From positions 82,799 to 146,798 of the forward strand of contig WHVD01000188.1 in assembly GCA_015178975.1 (NCBI GenBank): 64,000 nt of DNA. The letters are read 5' to 3'. Each line of letters starts with the position of its first letter. Positions within the stretch are counted from its first letter, which is position 1. The stretch is from Hysterangium stoloniferum (taxonomy: Eukaryota; Basidiomycota; Agaricomycetes; Hysterangiales; Hysterangiaceae). Under the pieces are notes generated by a model, which worked only from the letters and a program-made list of their open reading frames with translations, did no database searches and was not told where the DNA came from. Shown in pieces: positions 21,500 through 32,106 of the stretch. Made by a program: the position numbers and the translations under genes.

Positions 21500-21853
21500 C
21501 CGAACTTATCATAACCTTCCGGTTCCTAGTCAAGCTTATTTGTCAATAGTGTTTTCCGCTCTTCCCTTAGTTAGTAGTTTCTAGACACCAAGAACTCATA
21601 TATAGACCTGCTGTTAAGAGCAGAAACTGACAGATGTCGGCTGGCCGACAGGGACCGAATGGAAGGACTTGGCTTCAGCTTATGTGCTGCGCCCTCACAA
21701 GTTACCGTCGGGTGTCCTTAAATTTCGGGTGGGCGAAAACTAGTCCTGTGAAGTAAACCTCTCGGTAAACTACCGATTGGAAACTGAAGGATAAGTTGAG
21801 GGTTGGGCTGAGGGGTCGGAGACCAAGAGTCAGAGACTGAGAGAGTCGGAGAC

Positions 21854-22580
21854 TGTTAAGAACTAGAAACTGACTAATGTTGGTGGCCGACGGGGACCGA
21901 TCGGGAGGACTTGGCTTCAGCTTATGTGCTGTGCCCTCGCAAATATCCGTAGGTTGTCCTTAAATTTCGGACAGGCGAAGACTAAATCCTAAGAAGAACC
22001 TTTCAGCAAGATACCAATCGGAACCGAAGGACAAGTCAAGTGTCGGGCCAAGGGGTCGGGGCCGAGAGTGGGCGAGCGCACGCGAAGGCGGAAGGGAGAT
22101 TCTTCTAGTATGAGACTGCTACAGACGTATGAGGGTATTCTGAGTCGATATTCTGATTGCCTAGTAACTACAATTACAGCGAGTTCATATACAAGTAACA
22201 GGCGTCTAGAAAGTACTAATGGGGAGGAGGGCGGAAAACGGCATTAACAATAAGCTTGACTAGGAACAGGAAGTTTATGATTAGTTCGGAGGCCGATGAT
22301 AACCGAGAATAGAAATTACGATAAAAGGAAATAGTTCGAGGACTACAAATATACATAGTTAGACATATGTGGAACATAAGATGAGACGGATCAACATGAT
22401 GAAAGGGACATATCAAAACATAACCAGACAGAAAGGCGTAGTCGGGTTTGATTGACCGGAGAGCATACGTCAGCGTCGGGGGTCCGACAGCTTCCGAGGT
22501 TTTGTATTGTCGGAGACGTATAACGAGGGTATTCCATCGGGGGCCGTCGGCTTGCGAAGGGTTACGACACAGTCGTAACA
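21854..22580 (-). mobile_element. Innermost family E solo LTR
   Basis: A 727-bp LTR with ends TGTTAAGAAC...GTCGTAACA and a 5-bp target duplication GAGAC (21849-21853, 22581-22585). It landed inside the minisatellite of the surrounding LTR of its own family. Confidence 0.94.
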
Positions 22581-22690
22581 GAGACTGAGAGAGTTGGGGA
22601 CTGAGAGTCGGAGACTGAGAGAGTCGGAGACTGAGAGAGTCGGAGACTGAGAGAGTCGGAGACTGAGAGTCAGAGAATGAGAGTCGGAGA
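22581..22690. repeat. GAGAGTCGGAGACT minisatellite
   Basis: About seven imperfect copies of a 14-17 bp unit, also present at 21815-21853 on the other side of the inner LTR, so one array was split by the insertion. A similar shorter array occurs in the LTR fragment at 12250. The open frame on the minus strand here (Ser/Leu/Gln repeats) is a product of this array. Confidence 0.85.
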
Positions 22691-23612
22691 TTAGAGGTTG
22701 AAGTCGTAAATGTAGGTTGAATCATAAATCGGATGGAGTCGGAATGTGGTGGTCGTGAATAGATAATGGAGTCGGAAATTAGAGGGTATCTAAGTCGATC
22801 TAAGTCGATATTCTAAGTCGATATTCTGATTGTCTAGTAGTTACATTACAGCAGGTCTTATATACGAGTTATCGGCGTCTAGAAACTACTGACTAAGGGA
22901 AGAGCAGAAAACGGCATTGACAAATAAGCTTGACTAGGAACCAGAAGGTTACGATAAGATCGGAAGCCGAGATTTAGCCAAGAGCAGGATTATGAGAAAA
23001 GGGAATAGTCCACAGGCTACAGGTATATATGGGCATATGTGAAACATAGAGTAAAACGGATCATCATAATGAAAGGGGACACATCAAAGCATAACCAGAT
23101 GGTATGAGTATATTTTGACAGGGGCGTAAACGAGGTTTGATTGCCGTGAAGGTATACGTCAGTGTTGGTATTCCGAATGTTGCCAAAATGATGACTTGAT
23201 CAATAACTTGGAACATCGATAGACTGTAGTATTCTCAGAGACCATCAGGTTGCGACATGGGGTACGACACGGTCGTAACACCTGCTGTAATTGTAGCTAC
23301 TAGGCAATCAGAATATCAACTCAGAACACCCACATACATCTCTTATAAGCCTTACTCTAAGTATCCTGCTCCCTGCCTCTGCATGCACTTGCCCATCTTC
23401 AGTCTCTGACCCCTTGGCCTGACACTCAGCTTATCCTTCAGTTCCAATCGGTAACTCACCATGAGGAATTCAATAGGACTAGTCTTTGCCTGCCCAAAAT
23501 TCAAGGACACCTGACGGTAACTTGTGAGGGCACAGCATATAAGCTGAAGCCAAGTCCTTCCAATCAGTCCCCATTGGCCTACCGACATTAGTCAGTTTTC
23601 TGTTCTTAACAC

Positions 23613-24054
23613 AGGACAATATATATACATAATACATATATATTTGCCATGTATTTTTTGATTTAAATTAAATTAAATTAATTATATCTACATGTGCATA
23701 CAGCAGTGCTGGCAAACAGCATGAGAAAGATCATGTAATTATGCCACCACCTACACCCCAATGGATATACAGTGGTGGCTGCACAGCGACACTGTTATGT
23801 ATTTTTAAAGGTTTTCTCTATTTTTCGCAATTTCCCCAAACGAGATTCTTAAAAAAGGCTCTAAAAATGTACTTATATCGCTATGGTAAAATTGTACAGT
23901 ATTCCTTTGATTTATCTCGAAATTATGCAAATTATTTTGTATTTCTATCAAAAAATCTGAGTAGACTACGAAATTTCTACTCTTTATTCTTTTTTAACTA
24001 TATATCTTCAAACCGGCACCTGGGGCGCTTATTACACAATGCGCGGGAATATTC
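23613..24054. other. AT-rich unassigned sequence
   Basis: Contains an AT-rich run (23640-23690) and a 115-codon open frame at 23741-24088 with many aromatic and basic residues but no family I recognise. The segment starting ACAGTGGTGGCTGCACAGCG at 23769 resembles the start of a Tc1/pogo-type terminal repeat, but no partner end was found. Confidence 0.3.
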
Positions 24055-24150
24055 GTCACAACAAGTGACCGGTTGTCACAATAAGTGACTGTCGTCACAA
24101 CAAGTGACCGTCGTCACAATGAGTGACTGTCGTCACAAGGGCGCGCGACA
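24055..24150. repeat. Tandem 19-bp repeats, each a small palindrome
   Basis: Five starts of GTCACAAYRAGTGAC at 24055, 24075, 24094, 24113 and 24132 (spacing 20, 19, 19, 19); the fifth is incomplete and runs into a GCGCGCGAC tract. Each complete unit pairs GTCAC with GTGAC over a 5-base loop. Confidence 0.85.
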
Positions 24151-24165
24151 GTCACAAACTAGTAC

Positions 24166-24225
24166 AGGAATATTATGTCATATATTATGTCATCTAGGAA
24201 TATTATGTCATATATTATGTCATCA
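24166..24225. repeat. Two direct copies of a 30-bp unit
   Basis: AGGAATATTATGTCATATAT and its following ten bases occur twice head to tail (24166-24195, 24196-24225), the second ending slightly differently. Each unit itself contains two ATTATGTCAT blocks. Confidence 0.85.
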
Positions 24226-25256
24226 TATATGCTACAATAGAGAATGGCGGAAATGTCTAAAACATTACAAGTAAAATAGCTAAAATAGGATAGAAATAAA
24301 GTTCAACATGTCTCTAAATGTCTCAGATCTCAGTGTATATAAGGAGCTCTGCTCCAGCCATGAAATATAACCAATTTTATCAACCCATTTACACCACATC
24401 TGTGTGTCACTGCAGCAAGCAGTCTACTCCACCCCAATCTGGGCAGTTGGACATCTAATTCCACCTCTATCAGAGCTGTTGGAAACCCTTGCCACCTCTA
24501 TCAGAGTTGTTGGCCCAAGTAGTTCACCTTGTCACCTTAATCTGAGTTGTTGACTTATTTGTTCCCCCTTGCCACCTCTTAATTGAGTAGCTGGCTTTAT
24601 TACTTTTCTGACTTCTATTTAAGTTGTTGGAATCAGTTGCCACCTTGGTTAGAGTTGTTGGCTATCAACCAAGTAATAAATAAATTGTTTGTTTTATTGT
24701 TTGAAATTAGAATATAATTCTAATTTCTCCTGGTTTGGCTTATAGTTAAATACTGAGAATATTCTTGCAGAATAATTAAGACTATATTAAGATCCTGATA
24801 AGTTAGTATCACAGTAGATCCAGTAGATTAATTTAAATAAAGCATATATTGTCAAATATTGTGTTATTCTATAATTGATCTTTTGACCTGTTTATTAATA
24901 TTTTTACTGTTTGATAAATAGTATAAAATATATATAAACTAGCTAGAATCGAAGTTGAATCTAGTTTTTGAATCAGTAAATTGTTATTCATATTTTAGTG
25001 GTTGTTTTCACAGAAAAAGAACAAGCTTACATAAGCAGCTCTCAAAACTTTCTTTGCGAAGTAGGGTGCATATATTCAAGTAAACTCTTGACTTCAGGGG
25101 TTCTAAGTCTATTTAGACTGCCACTGATTAATATCAAATACTTAAATTATTTTACCTTGTAGTGAATTGAGTATTTGCACACCTTAATAGAGCATTGGAC
25201 TCCTTTTTCCAGAAAATAATATTAAAATAAGGCTAATACATTACAGACACAGCGAT
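24226..25256 (+). mobile_element. LTR-like region, family G
   Basis: A TATATAAGGAGCTCTGCTCC promoter-like block at about 24337 suggests U3/R of an LTR on plus. At about 24450-24670 four to five loose repeats of CCACCTCTATCAGAGTTGTT occur about 50 bp apart. The last 225 bp or so (25030-25256) recur at 33833-34052, ending CATTACA here and CATCACA there, which looks like an LTR terminus. The start was not fixed; TGTCATA at 24175 or 24205 is a candidate. Confidence 0.45.
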
Positions 25257-25369
25257 GCAGTGGTGGCATGGTGCCTATGCAAGCCTACACAGTGCCAGGT
25301 GGGATTACATAAGTGCTGAAGCATGGCTATGCACTACAGGTGCATACATACCATTTTTAGTGTTTTTCT

Positions 25370-25588
25370 CAGATTTCTAATAAATAAAAAATACTAAATA
25401 AGTATTAAATAAGTATTAAATAAATAGTATAAATAGTAGACCTGTACATTCTCATTTCATTAGTTTCAATCTCTTAGGAATCCCACTAAAACAAGTGTGA
25501 TCTCTCCTGTCATTGAGCTGTCTCCTCCTCACTTCATATTCCTATATTCTATCTTGTGTTTGGTAGCCTTGTTAGTGTTTCCCTAACA
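25370..25588 (+). mobile_element. LTR-like 3' end, family F (copy 2)
   Basis: Matches 10400-10564 from TTAGTTTCAATCTC to the terminal CCTAACA at 25588. The AT-rich stretch just before it has AAATAAGTATT three times. Confidence 0.45.
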
Positions 25589-25689
25589 CATGCTGAAAAA
25601 CAAGGTGTACAGTCTCTTGAAATCTATTGAGGTGCATTTTTTTTTCTGTATGTTTTTTATTTAACAACTCTATTAGACTCGAGGTGCTA

Positions 25690-26270
25690 ACATGTGGAAT
25701 GCTCTCACTTGTGATGTGAATCTTTCCACTGCCATCTCAGGTCATTTGGATTCTGTGGCAGCTCTCAAAAAACTGGCAGAGGAACAAGGGAATCTGATCA
25801 TGAGAAAGTGAAAATGGTATATTGTTCTTGATATTATATCTTATTCTACTCACTTTTTTAGACAGCCAAAGCTCAGAAGACTGCTGGCTTGAACTTGTGT
25901 GATGCAATGATGAAGGGCCATTGGCACTGATCCCTGAAGAAGTGCACTTAGGATAATGTTTTTTTTAGCCACAGGGCATTCTGACATGATGTATGAAAAC
26001 TCCTCTGGCTCTGGGGTATCAATGTTGATGAGATGACACATGTCAAAGAGCAAGAAACACCATGAAGACACACTTGAGTCAATTGTTGACCTCATTCGTA
26101 CTTCAGTGGACATAAGGGAGGTTATGATCAGTGAGCAATGCAAGCAGACAGAAGCATTCATTCTGGTCCAAGAGTAGGCATGTGCAGCTTGTCTTGCCAG
26201 TGATGAGATTGTGAGGTCACTCATTGATGTGTTCAGACAGGGATTGTTGGGATTATGTTTGTTTTCCTCC
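25690..26270 (+). pseudogene. Decayed accessory ORF next to Harbinger-like transposase
   Basis: Broken plus-strand frames: ANMWNALTCDVNLSTAISGH and DSVAALKKLAEEQGNLIMRK at about 25690-25810, an intron-like gap, TAKAQKTAGLNLCDAMMKGH at 25862, and HEDTLESIVDLIRTSVDIRE followed by CKQTEAFILVQE at about 26070-26180. It converges on a PIF/Harbinger-like transposase. Such elements usually carry a second gene for a Myb/SANT-like DNA-binding protein, so that is my reading, but I see no diagnostic Myb tryptophans. Confidence 0.4.
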
Positions 26271-26389
26271 ATTTTCTTGTGATTGTATCATAGTTGGTTT
26301 TCTCAATAATATTTTGTCACTTGTACACAAAAAATATAAAAGAAAACATGTTTATTGCAAGGAATACAATGGAATACAACACAGTAAAA

Positions 26390-27275
26390 TTAATCATGAA
26401 AATATATATCTACAGTTGGTGGCATGCAACCATAACAAATGGATATTTGATTCAGAGTGAGACACACATGGGAATTGCATGGTAGGACACCAATACAATA
26501 CATTGCTCCACACTGTGTCCCCAATATATTCTGCTTTGCAACTGAATTGAGAAATGGCCAGTCCTGAAGGACAAGGCCAAATCCATGCTCCACTAAAATG
26601 CACACCCTACCCATTGCGATGTTCCATGTACACTGTTCTTCGGAGAGTGTGCAACTGCAGTGTATGAGCTCACCATGACTGGAATTGTGCCATCTGCCAA
26701 ATATCCATAGATCTGAAAGTATTGGCACTTGAAGGGGTCATCTGGAGTCAATCCTGGTTGGATTGCCTTCTGCTCTAACATTGCTAGGAGCCTGCTCTCA
26801 GCTAGGACTCCCACATCATTTTGAGGGGGATGAAATGGTCTGCTGAGATGTACCATTAGCCTATTGGGGGCTATAATGCCCTGGAACTTCATGCCATGGC
26901 ACTTCTTGTAGCCAGTGTAGACAAGCTCCTGAAATTCCCCTGGTCAACAGGTGGGACAGACTGTGTAATGGATGAAGCCAAATATTATGGATGTGGGTGC
27001 TCAAAGTTATGAATGGCTTTGATGTATTCTTTAAGACAATCTGGGTTGACAACCCCTTTTGCATCCCAGTCTAGTAGGTGATCCCACTGATTGTTGAGAA
27101 ATTTCACTGTAGAGTTAATGAGATCAGAAATAACACCCTGCAAAAAGTTATATTTGGCAGATAAAGCCCACTGGTCTTCCTGGCTCTGCAGATGTGTGCA
27201 AAGAAGTGTCTTTGCCTCAACAGCAGTGGCTTTGTTGTGGTTGGGAGTGAGAAGGGGGTCAAGGATTTGGCTCAA
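26390..27275 (-). pseudogene. PIF/Harbinger-like transposase, broken
   Basis: Minus-strand pieces in three frames. 27275-26985: WDHLLDWDAKGVVNPDCLKE. Then, shifted, TSIIFGFIHYTVCPTC and EFQELVYTGYKKCHG. 26892-26593: MKFQGIIAPNRLMVHLSRPF and ADGTIPVMVSSYTAV. 26650-26390: VEHGFGLVLQDWPFLN, CLTLNQISICYGCMPPT. In this family the triad usually lies in FxDCT, GDxAY and VEWxFG; here the first Asp is His and the second region reads GYLADGTIP, while the Glu of VEHGFG is kept. So this is a dead DDE_Tnp_4 transposase. Terminal repeats were not found. Confidence 0.65.
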
Positions 27276-27515
27276 TAGTATGAGCTCATTTGCTGTGAAT
27301 CTATGGGCATTGAATCAAAATTGTATATCCATATGCACCTGAATGCCCAAAGACACCCCAACCACCAAAACCTGTTCAGATAATCCACAGTAATCCTCTC
27401 TCCTGCCTGATCTGGCCAAGGTCACTGCTTGGGTAGTGCAGAAATGGTCGCAAGAGCGGCAATGTTAGCTGCATCCTCAAGTTGGAGTTGGATGGTGGGG
27501 GACAAAATGGGTAAC

Positions 27516-27908
27516 TGTTAAGGGTGTGTACATGGAGGGTTTCCGGAGAAACCCATGGGAAATCCGGTAGGACTTGGCTTCAGCTTATAGGCTGCACCCT
27601 TGTGAGATCATGTTGTCCAATTTCAAACAGGCAGACGGGAGTCCTGGGGAGTCCAGGTGGAGTTCGTGGGTTGAGGGGTTGTGGGTCAAGAGGTCAGGGA
27701 GTCAAGATAAATAAGTCAGAGGTTGAGTGATAGATGCGTCAGAGCCTGTGGGCTCTGACTAGTGAGAGCAGTGTTATTCAAAGAGGAGTTTAGAGTGGAA
27801 AATGTACTAGATTACTGGGGAGAATCTAAGCTGATTTTCTGACTGGATTGTATGTACAACATCTGCCAGACTATATAGACTGTGGAATGAATAACATACC
27901 AAATCCAG
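27516..27908 (-). mobile_element. Truncated family A LTR
   Basis: Begins TGTTAAGGGTGTGTACATGG, follows the family A LTR for 393 of about 813 bp including the CTTGGCTTCAGCTTATAGGC motif, and stops abruptly at 27908 next to Copia RT. There is no target duplication, so the other half was lost by deletion. Confidence 0.88.
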
Positions 27909-28758
27909 TTCATGAAGATTGTTTCTTCTAGCTTTGTGTTGAGGTAGGGATTCATGTAATCAGCCTGGTGTATGGTCCATCCATTGCAGTTTGCAAGTTT
28001 GAGAATGAGATGTATTGACTCTGGGTTGGCTGTCCGTGAAAATGTTTTGTTGAAATTGACACCAGGCACTTGAAAGAGCCCTTGTACTCAAGCCAGGCCT
28101 TTGCCTTGATGGTGTTATTCTCCATGTCATGTTTCATCATGTAAGTCCATTGACTGCCTACTATGTTGGCATTTGGAGGTGGCTTTACTAAGGTTCACAT
28201 TCCATTGACCTGGATTCTTTCCAGCTCCTCTAACATAGTCAGGATCCAAATGTCCTTTTGAGGGCCATACACTGTTTTGTTGAAAGTCATTGGGTCATTA
28301 AGCAATGATGCCAGCATGGCATATTCAACATTGTTATCAGTGTCCTCAGTGGTCCATTCTTCTGCAATCACACCTGTCTCTTTGTATGTGTTCACTTCCT
28401 TCAGTGCTTGGAGGCCCACTGGAAATGTTGGACTACTGTTCAGTCCTGTATGGGATCCTTCACCCTTGGAAATCTGTTGAATGTATGCCAATAGTTTTGT
28501 GATTTGGTGGCCACAACCAAGTGGAGGGGTTGGTGCTGATTCTGGTTTGAAGTTGTGGAGTGGGTCTGTTGTGGCTGTGCTTGGTTTGGGATTTATGCCA
28601 GTGCATCATTGCTGGTTCTGGGTGTGTTGCTGGCTAGTTCACTGTCTGTAGGGGGCCTTGCAATACTGTCCTGGGCATTGGTCATGGACACCCCCTCAGA
28701 CTGGGCAGTGTCACTCATCTCAGGTGGGAAGTACAGGTTGTGTTCAATGCTAATGCAA
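27909..28758 (-). pseudogene. pol: Copia reverse transcriptase N-terminal part
   Basis: Minus strand, two frames. 28491-28195 reads NDPMTFNKTVYGPQKDIWIL and TMLEELERIQVNGM, the usual start of a Copia RT (DPLTF...W..AM..E). After a short break, KAKAWLEYKGSFKCL, then VNFNKTFSRTANPESIHLIL and NGWTIHQADYMNPYLNTKLE follow at about 28140-27909, which is the block after the first RT motifs. The catalytic YxDD region is not present, being beyond the LTR junction at 27908. Upstream it is cut by the LTR at 28759. Confidence 0.85.
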
Positions 28759-29460
28759 TGTTAAGTTCCAAGGAGGATCTCTCAAGCTCCATGGAGGTTT
28801 CTGGTAATTATTCTGAACACTTTCCAGGAATGTCCCATGGAGTCCCCAGGTAACAGTCTGGGGAGTTTCTGGGGATTAGTACAAGGAGTATCAGAATAAT
28901 TACCAGAGTACTTGGCTTCAGCTTATGTGCTGTGCCCTTGTACACATTCTGGTGTCCATATTTTGAGCTGACAACACCTACAAGGAACATGTAAATTCCA
29001 GAGTTCCTGTGGGATTTCCAGGAATTGAGTGTGCAGACAGACAAGAGGAGTAGAGACTGGATCAGGATGTATTTGGGGTGTAAATAGTTTGAGATTGAAC
29101 TGGATTGTAAGTACAGTGGCTTCCAAAACTGCCCCAATGTTTTGGTAATTCTCAATAAATGCTTTATAACCTACCAAATAAATTTTTTAAAATAGTGAAA
29201 TTATTCTCACATATACCTTAGCATACTAGCTTTGATATACCCAAATAATACATAATATAGATGGATATTGGTGTCACAGTGAATATTTAAAAATGGCCAA
29301 TCATTGGGACAGTTTTGCAACCCTCTCTTTTCACACATTTCATTATATCATATTATATTCTAGAGGGCCAGGAAAATTACATGAAAATTCACGTGACATC
29401 TATTTGATGTTCTAATTGATATGGGACATGAAACATCACATTTTAACTATCATTCTTATC

Positions 29461-31204
29461 ATGAAAGCTATTTCCCCTCTCAAAAGAGAATAAGCCATCT
29501 CCCTCCTGCAAAATGGACTCTCCAATAGGAATGTAGCCTCTACAACAGGTCTTAGCAAATCTACTATCAGTAGAATTGCTCAGGAGATAGAGATAGACAA
29601 AGAAAACCTGAAAGAGGATGTCCATCCAAGCTTTCTCCTACTGACCAAAGGAGGATCATATATTAAATCACCTCTGGCAAACTAGATAATGCTATCCAGG
29701 CCACACACTACATTAATTCCATCAATAAAAATCATGTCTCACCCAAAATAGTCAGAAGGACCTTGAAACAGCATGGTTTAAAAGCTGTAGTCAATGCAAA
29801 AAGACCTTTGCTCAAGGCTCAACATAGAAAGGCCAGGTTAAGCTTTGCCCTCAAGTACCAAAACTGGACTGTGGATGATCAGAAAAGGGTCTTGTGGTCT
29901 GATGAGACCAATATCAATGAGATTGGGTCAGATGGATATCAATATGTGTTGAAGAAAGCTGGAGAACTACTTTCTGATAGGACAACCTGTTACGACCGTG
30001 TCGCAACCCTATCGGTCCCGAGGTTATTGCCACTTATCAACATTTTCAAGTCACCATCTCGGAAGCCATCGGCCCCGAAGCTGACATATGTTTTCGTGAA
30101 GATCAAACTCTGTTTATGCCCACGTCAAAATAACTCGTATTGTCTGGTCAAACTTTTGATACGTCCCTTTTATTATGTTGATCCGTTCAATCTTATGTTT
30201 CACATATGTCTATCTATATTTGTAGTCCTTGAACTATTTCCTTTTATCATAATCCTGCTCTCGGTTATCATCGGCCTCCGAACTAATCATAAACTTCCTG
30301 TTCCTAGTCAAGCTTATTCTTAATGCCGTTTTCCACCCTTCTCCCCATTAGTATTTTCTAGACACCTGTTACTTGTATATGAACCCGCTGTAGTTGTAGT
30401 TACTAGGCAATCAGAATATCAACTCAAAATACCCTCATACGTCTGTAACAGTCCCATACTAAGAACCCCCCCATCCGCCTTCGCGTGCGCTCGCCCACTC
30501 CCGGCCCCGACCCCTTGGCCCGACGCTCGACTTGTCCTTCGGTTCCGATCGGTATCTCACCGAAAGGAGCTCTTTAGGATTAGTCTTCGCCCGCCCGAAA
30601 TCTAAGGACACCCTACGGATATTTGCAAGGGCGCAGCACATAAGCTGAAGCCAAGTCCTTCCAATCGGTCCCTGTCGGCCACCGACATTAGTCAGTTTCC
30701 AGTTCTTAACACAACCCAACTTACAGTCAAGTATGGAGGTGGAGATATCATGGTGTAGGGCTGTATGGGTTGGAATGGAGTGGGAATGCTTGCAGAGATT
30801 GAAGGAAGGATGGATTCTGCACAATATGTGGAGATCCTGGCTCAGCATTTGTCCCAGAGCATTGAATATTTGGATATTCCAGCAGATGAGGCCATTTTCC
30901 AGCAGGATAATAACCTAAACACATATCCAAGATGGCACAAAAATGGTTTTTTGAAAATCATATTCAGGTGTTAGACTGGACAGCACAGTCTCCTGACCTG
31001 AATCCCATAGAACATCTTTGATTCCACCTGAAGAAACAGCCCCAGAAATATCCTTCACCATTAAAGGGAGTTTAGGGGTTATAGGAGAGGGTGGAAGTGG
31101 AATGGGCAAAGATTGAGCCTCAGAAGTGTCAGAAACTGATTGAAAATATGCCCAGAAGACTTGATGCTGTAATAAAGCCTAAGGGAGGCCATACAAAGTA
31201 CTAG
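29461..31204 (+). pseudogene. Tc1/mariner transposase, split by LTR
   Basis: Starts MKAISPLKRE, followed by an N-terminal helix-turn-helix-like part (ISLLQNGLSNRNVASTTGLS, KSTISRIAQEIEIDKENLK). The clean ORF 29763-30323 holds QHRKARLSFALKYQNWT and WSDETNI (first Asp). After the LTR the frame resumes with VKYGGGDIMVWGCMGWNGVG and IFQQDN (second Asp), then, shifted, WTAQSPDLNPIEHL (Glu). The last is followed by TGA where the family has Trp. So the D, D, E residues are all recognisable but the gene is dead by frameshifts, stops and the insertion. The last codons of the 29763-30323 frame are LTR, not transposase. Confidence 0.9.
29988..30711 (+). mobile_element. Family E solo LTR inside Tc1/mariner
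   Basis: A 724-bp LTR with ends TGTTACGACC...TTCTTAACA and target duplication CAACC (29983-29987, 30712-30716). It interrupts the transposase gene. It is the cleanest plus-oriented E copy and the reference for the nested set at 21.5-23.6 kb. Confidence 0.95.
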
Positions 31205-32106
31205 AATAACAAGATATCTGATTCAAAAAGGGTGGTTGCAAAACTGTCCCAATGATTGGTCATTTTTAAATATTCACTGTGACACCAATATCCATCTATA
31301 TTATGTAATATTTGGGTATATCAAAGCTAGTATGCTAAGGTATATGTGAGAATAATTTCACTATTGTAGAAAATTTATTTGGTGGGTTATTAAGCATTTA
31401 TTGAGAATTACCAAAACATTGGGACAGTTTTGGAAGCCACTGTACATGAGTATGGGAGACTATATAGACTTTGAAATATATGCAATACCAAATATGGTAA
31501 TAATGAAGTGGAAAACAAGTAAACATAAAATGAGACAAGTAAACACCAAACTAGGTGTTAGGGATGGAACAGAATGGGAGCGGGATGCAAAACATGACAG
31601 GTCATTTGACCATAATGGGAACAGGGTTATGCTCTGTTAGAGGGGTTCTGGGAGTCCAGTTGGAGTCCAGTGATGGGACCAGAGAGTTGGGTATGTATAA
31701 ACAGGTTGATGTGTGGGTCCGGTGGAGTCCGATGACTGGTACATGAGACACAGTGTCGGATATAGACAGGTTGACATGTGGGTCTGGTGGAGTCTCACAA
31801 CTGGTGCATATAGGGTGATATGCAGGTTTCGGGAGTCCGGTCAGAATCCAGTGACGGGCACAGAGAGTTGGGTATAAACAAGTTGACATATGGGTCCACC
31901 GGAGTCCGATGACTGGTACATGAGACACAGTGTCAGATATAGACAGGTTGATGTATGGGTCCAGCAGAGTCCAAAGACTGGTACATGTAGGGTGATGTGT
32001 GGGTCCCAGCAAGGACTGCAGTTGTAACTTTACCTTGGGTACAATATAGAGAGTTGGGTGAATATAGGGTGAGGTCTGGGTCCTGGCAGGTTTTCCAGTC
32101 CTAACA

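Larger units (their letters stand above)
21612..23280 (-). mobile_element. Family E LTR (minus) nested in the previous LTR
   Basis: Ends TGTTAAGAGC at 21612 and GGTCGTAACA at 23280, with CCTGC on both sides. Without the inner insertion it is about 940 bp, longer than the 724-727 bp of other E copies, because of an expanded GAGAGTCGGAGACT minisatellite. No internal element sequence is present, so it is a solo LTR. Confidence 0.92.
21500..23612 (+). mobile_element. Outermost family E LTR (plus), twice invaded
   Basis: Pieces at 21500-21611 and 23286-23612 rejoin across a later insertion and follow the plus-oriented E LTR at 29988-30711 (AACTTATCATAACCTTCCGG, CGGTAACTCACC, end TTCTTAACA at 23612). 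The left end is lost against the MITE. The insertion point carries a CCTGC target duplication (21607-21611 and 23281-23285). Confidence 0.85.
29114..31442 (+). mobile_element. Tc1/mariner element, 210-bp inverted repeats
   Basis: Ends CAGTGGCTTCCAAAACTG...CCACTG, flanked by TA (29112-29113, 31443-31444), as Tc1/mariner requires. The inverted repeats are about 210 bp (29114-29323 and 31233-31442) and differ at only a handful of bases. Removing the nested solo LTR and one copy of its target duplication leaves 1600 bp, a normal size for this superfamily. Confidence 0.95.
28759..32106 (-). mobile_element. A'-type LTR, split by Tc1/mariner
   Basis: The LTR starts TGTTAAGTTCC at 28759 and ends GTCCTAACA at 32106, with a TGCAA target duplication (28754-28758, 32107-32111) in Copia pol. 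A Tc1/mariner element at 29114-31442 splits it; the LTR itself is about 1017 bp. It shares the CTTGGCTTCAGCTTATG motif with family A but differs elsewhere. The 31445-32106 part contains an imperfect duplication (about 31680-31750 against 31870-31940, GGTCC...GTCCGATGACTGGTACAT). The long minus frame at 32231-31602 comes from this repeat. Confidence 0.92.

Noticed and set aside
22216-22725. 169-codon minus ORF rich in Ser, Leu and Gln
   Set aside because: It is the translation of an LTR plus the GAGAGTCGGAGACT minisatellite.
24055-24225. CRISPR-like array
   Set aside because: Units are directly adjacent with no unique spacers, and the host is a eukaryote; it is a simple tandem repeat.
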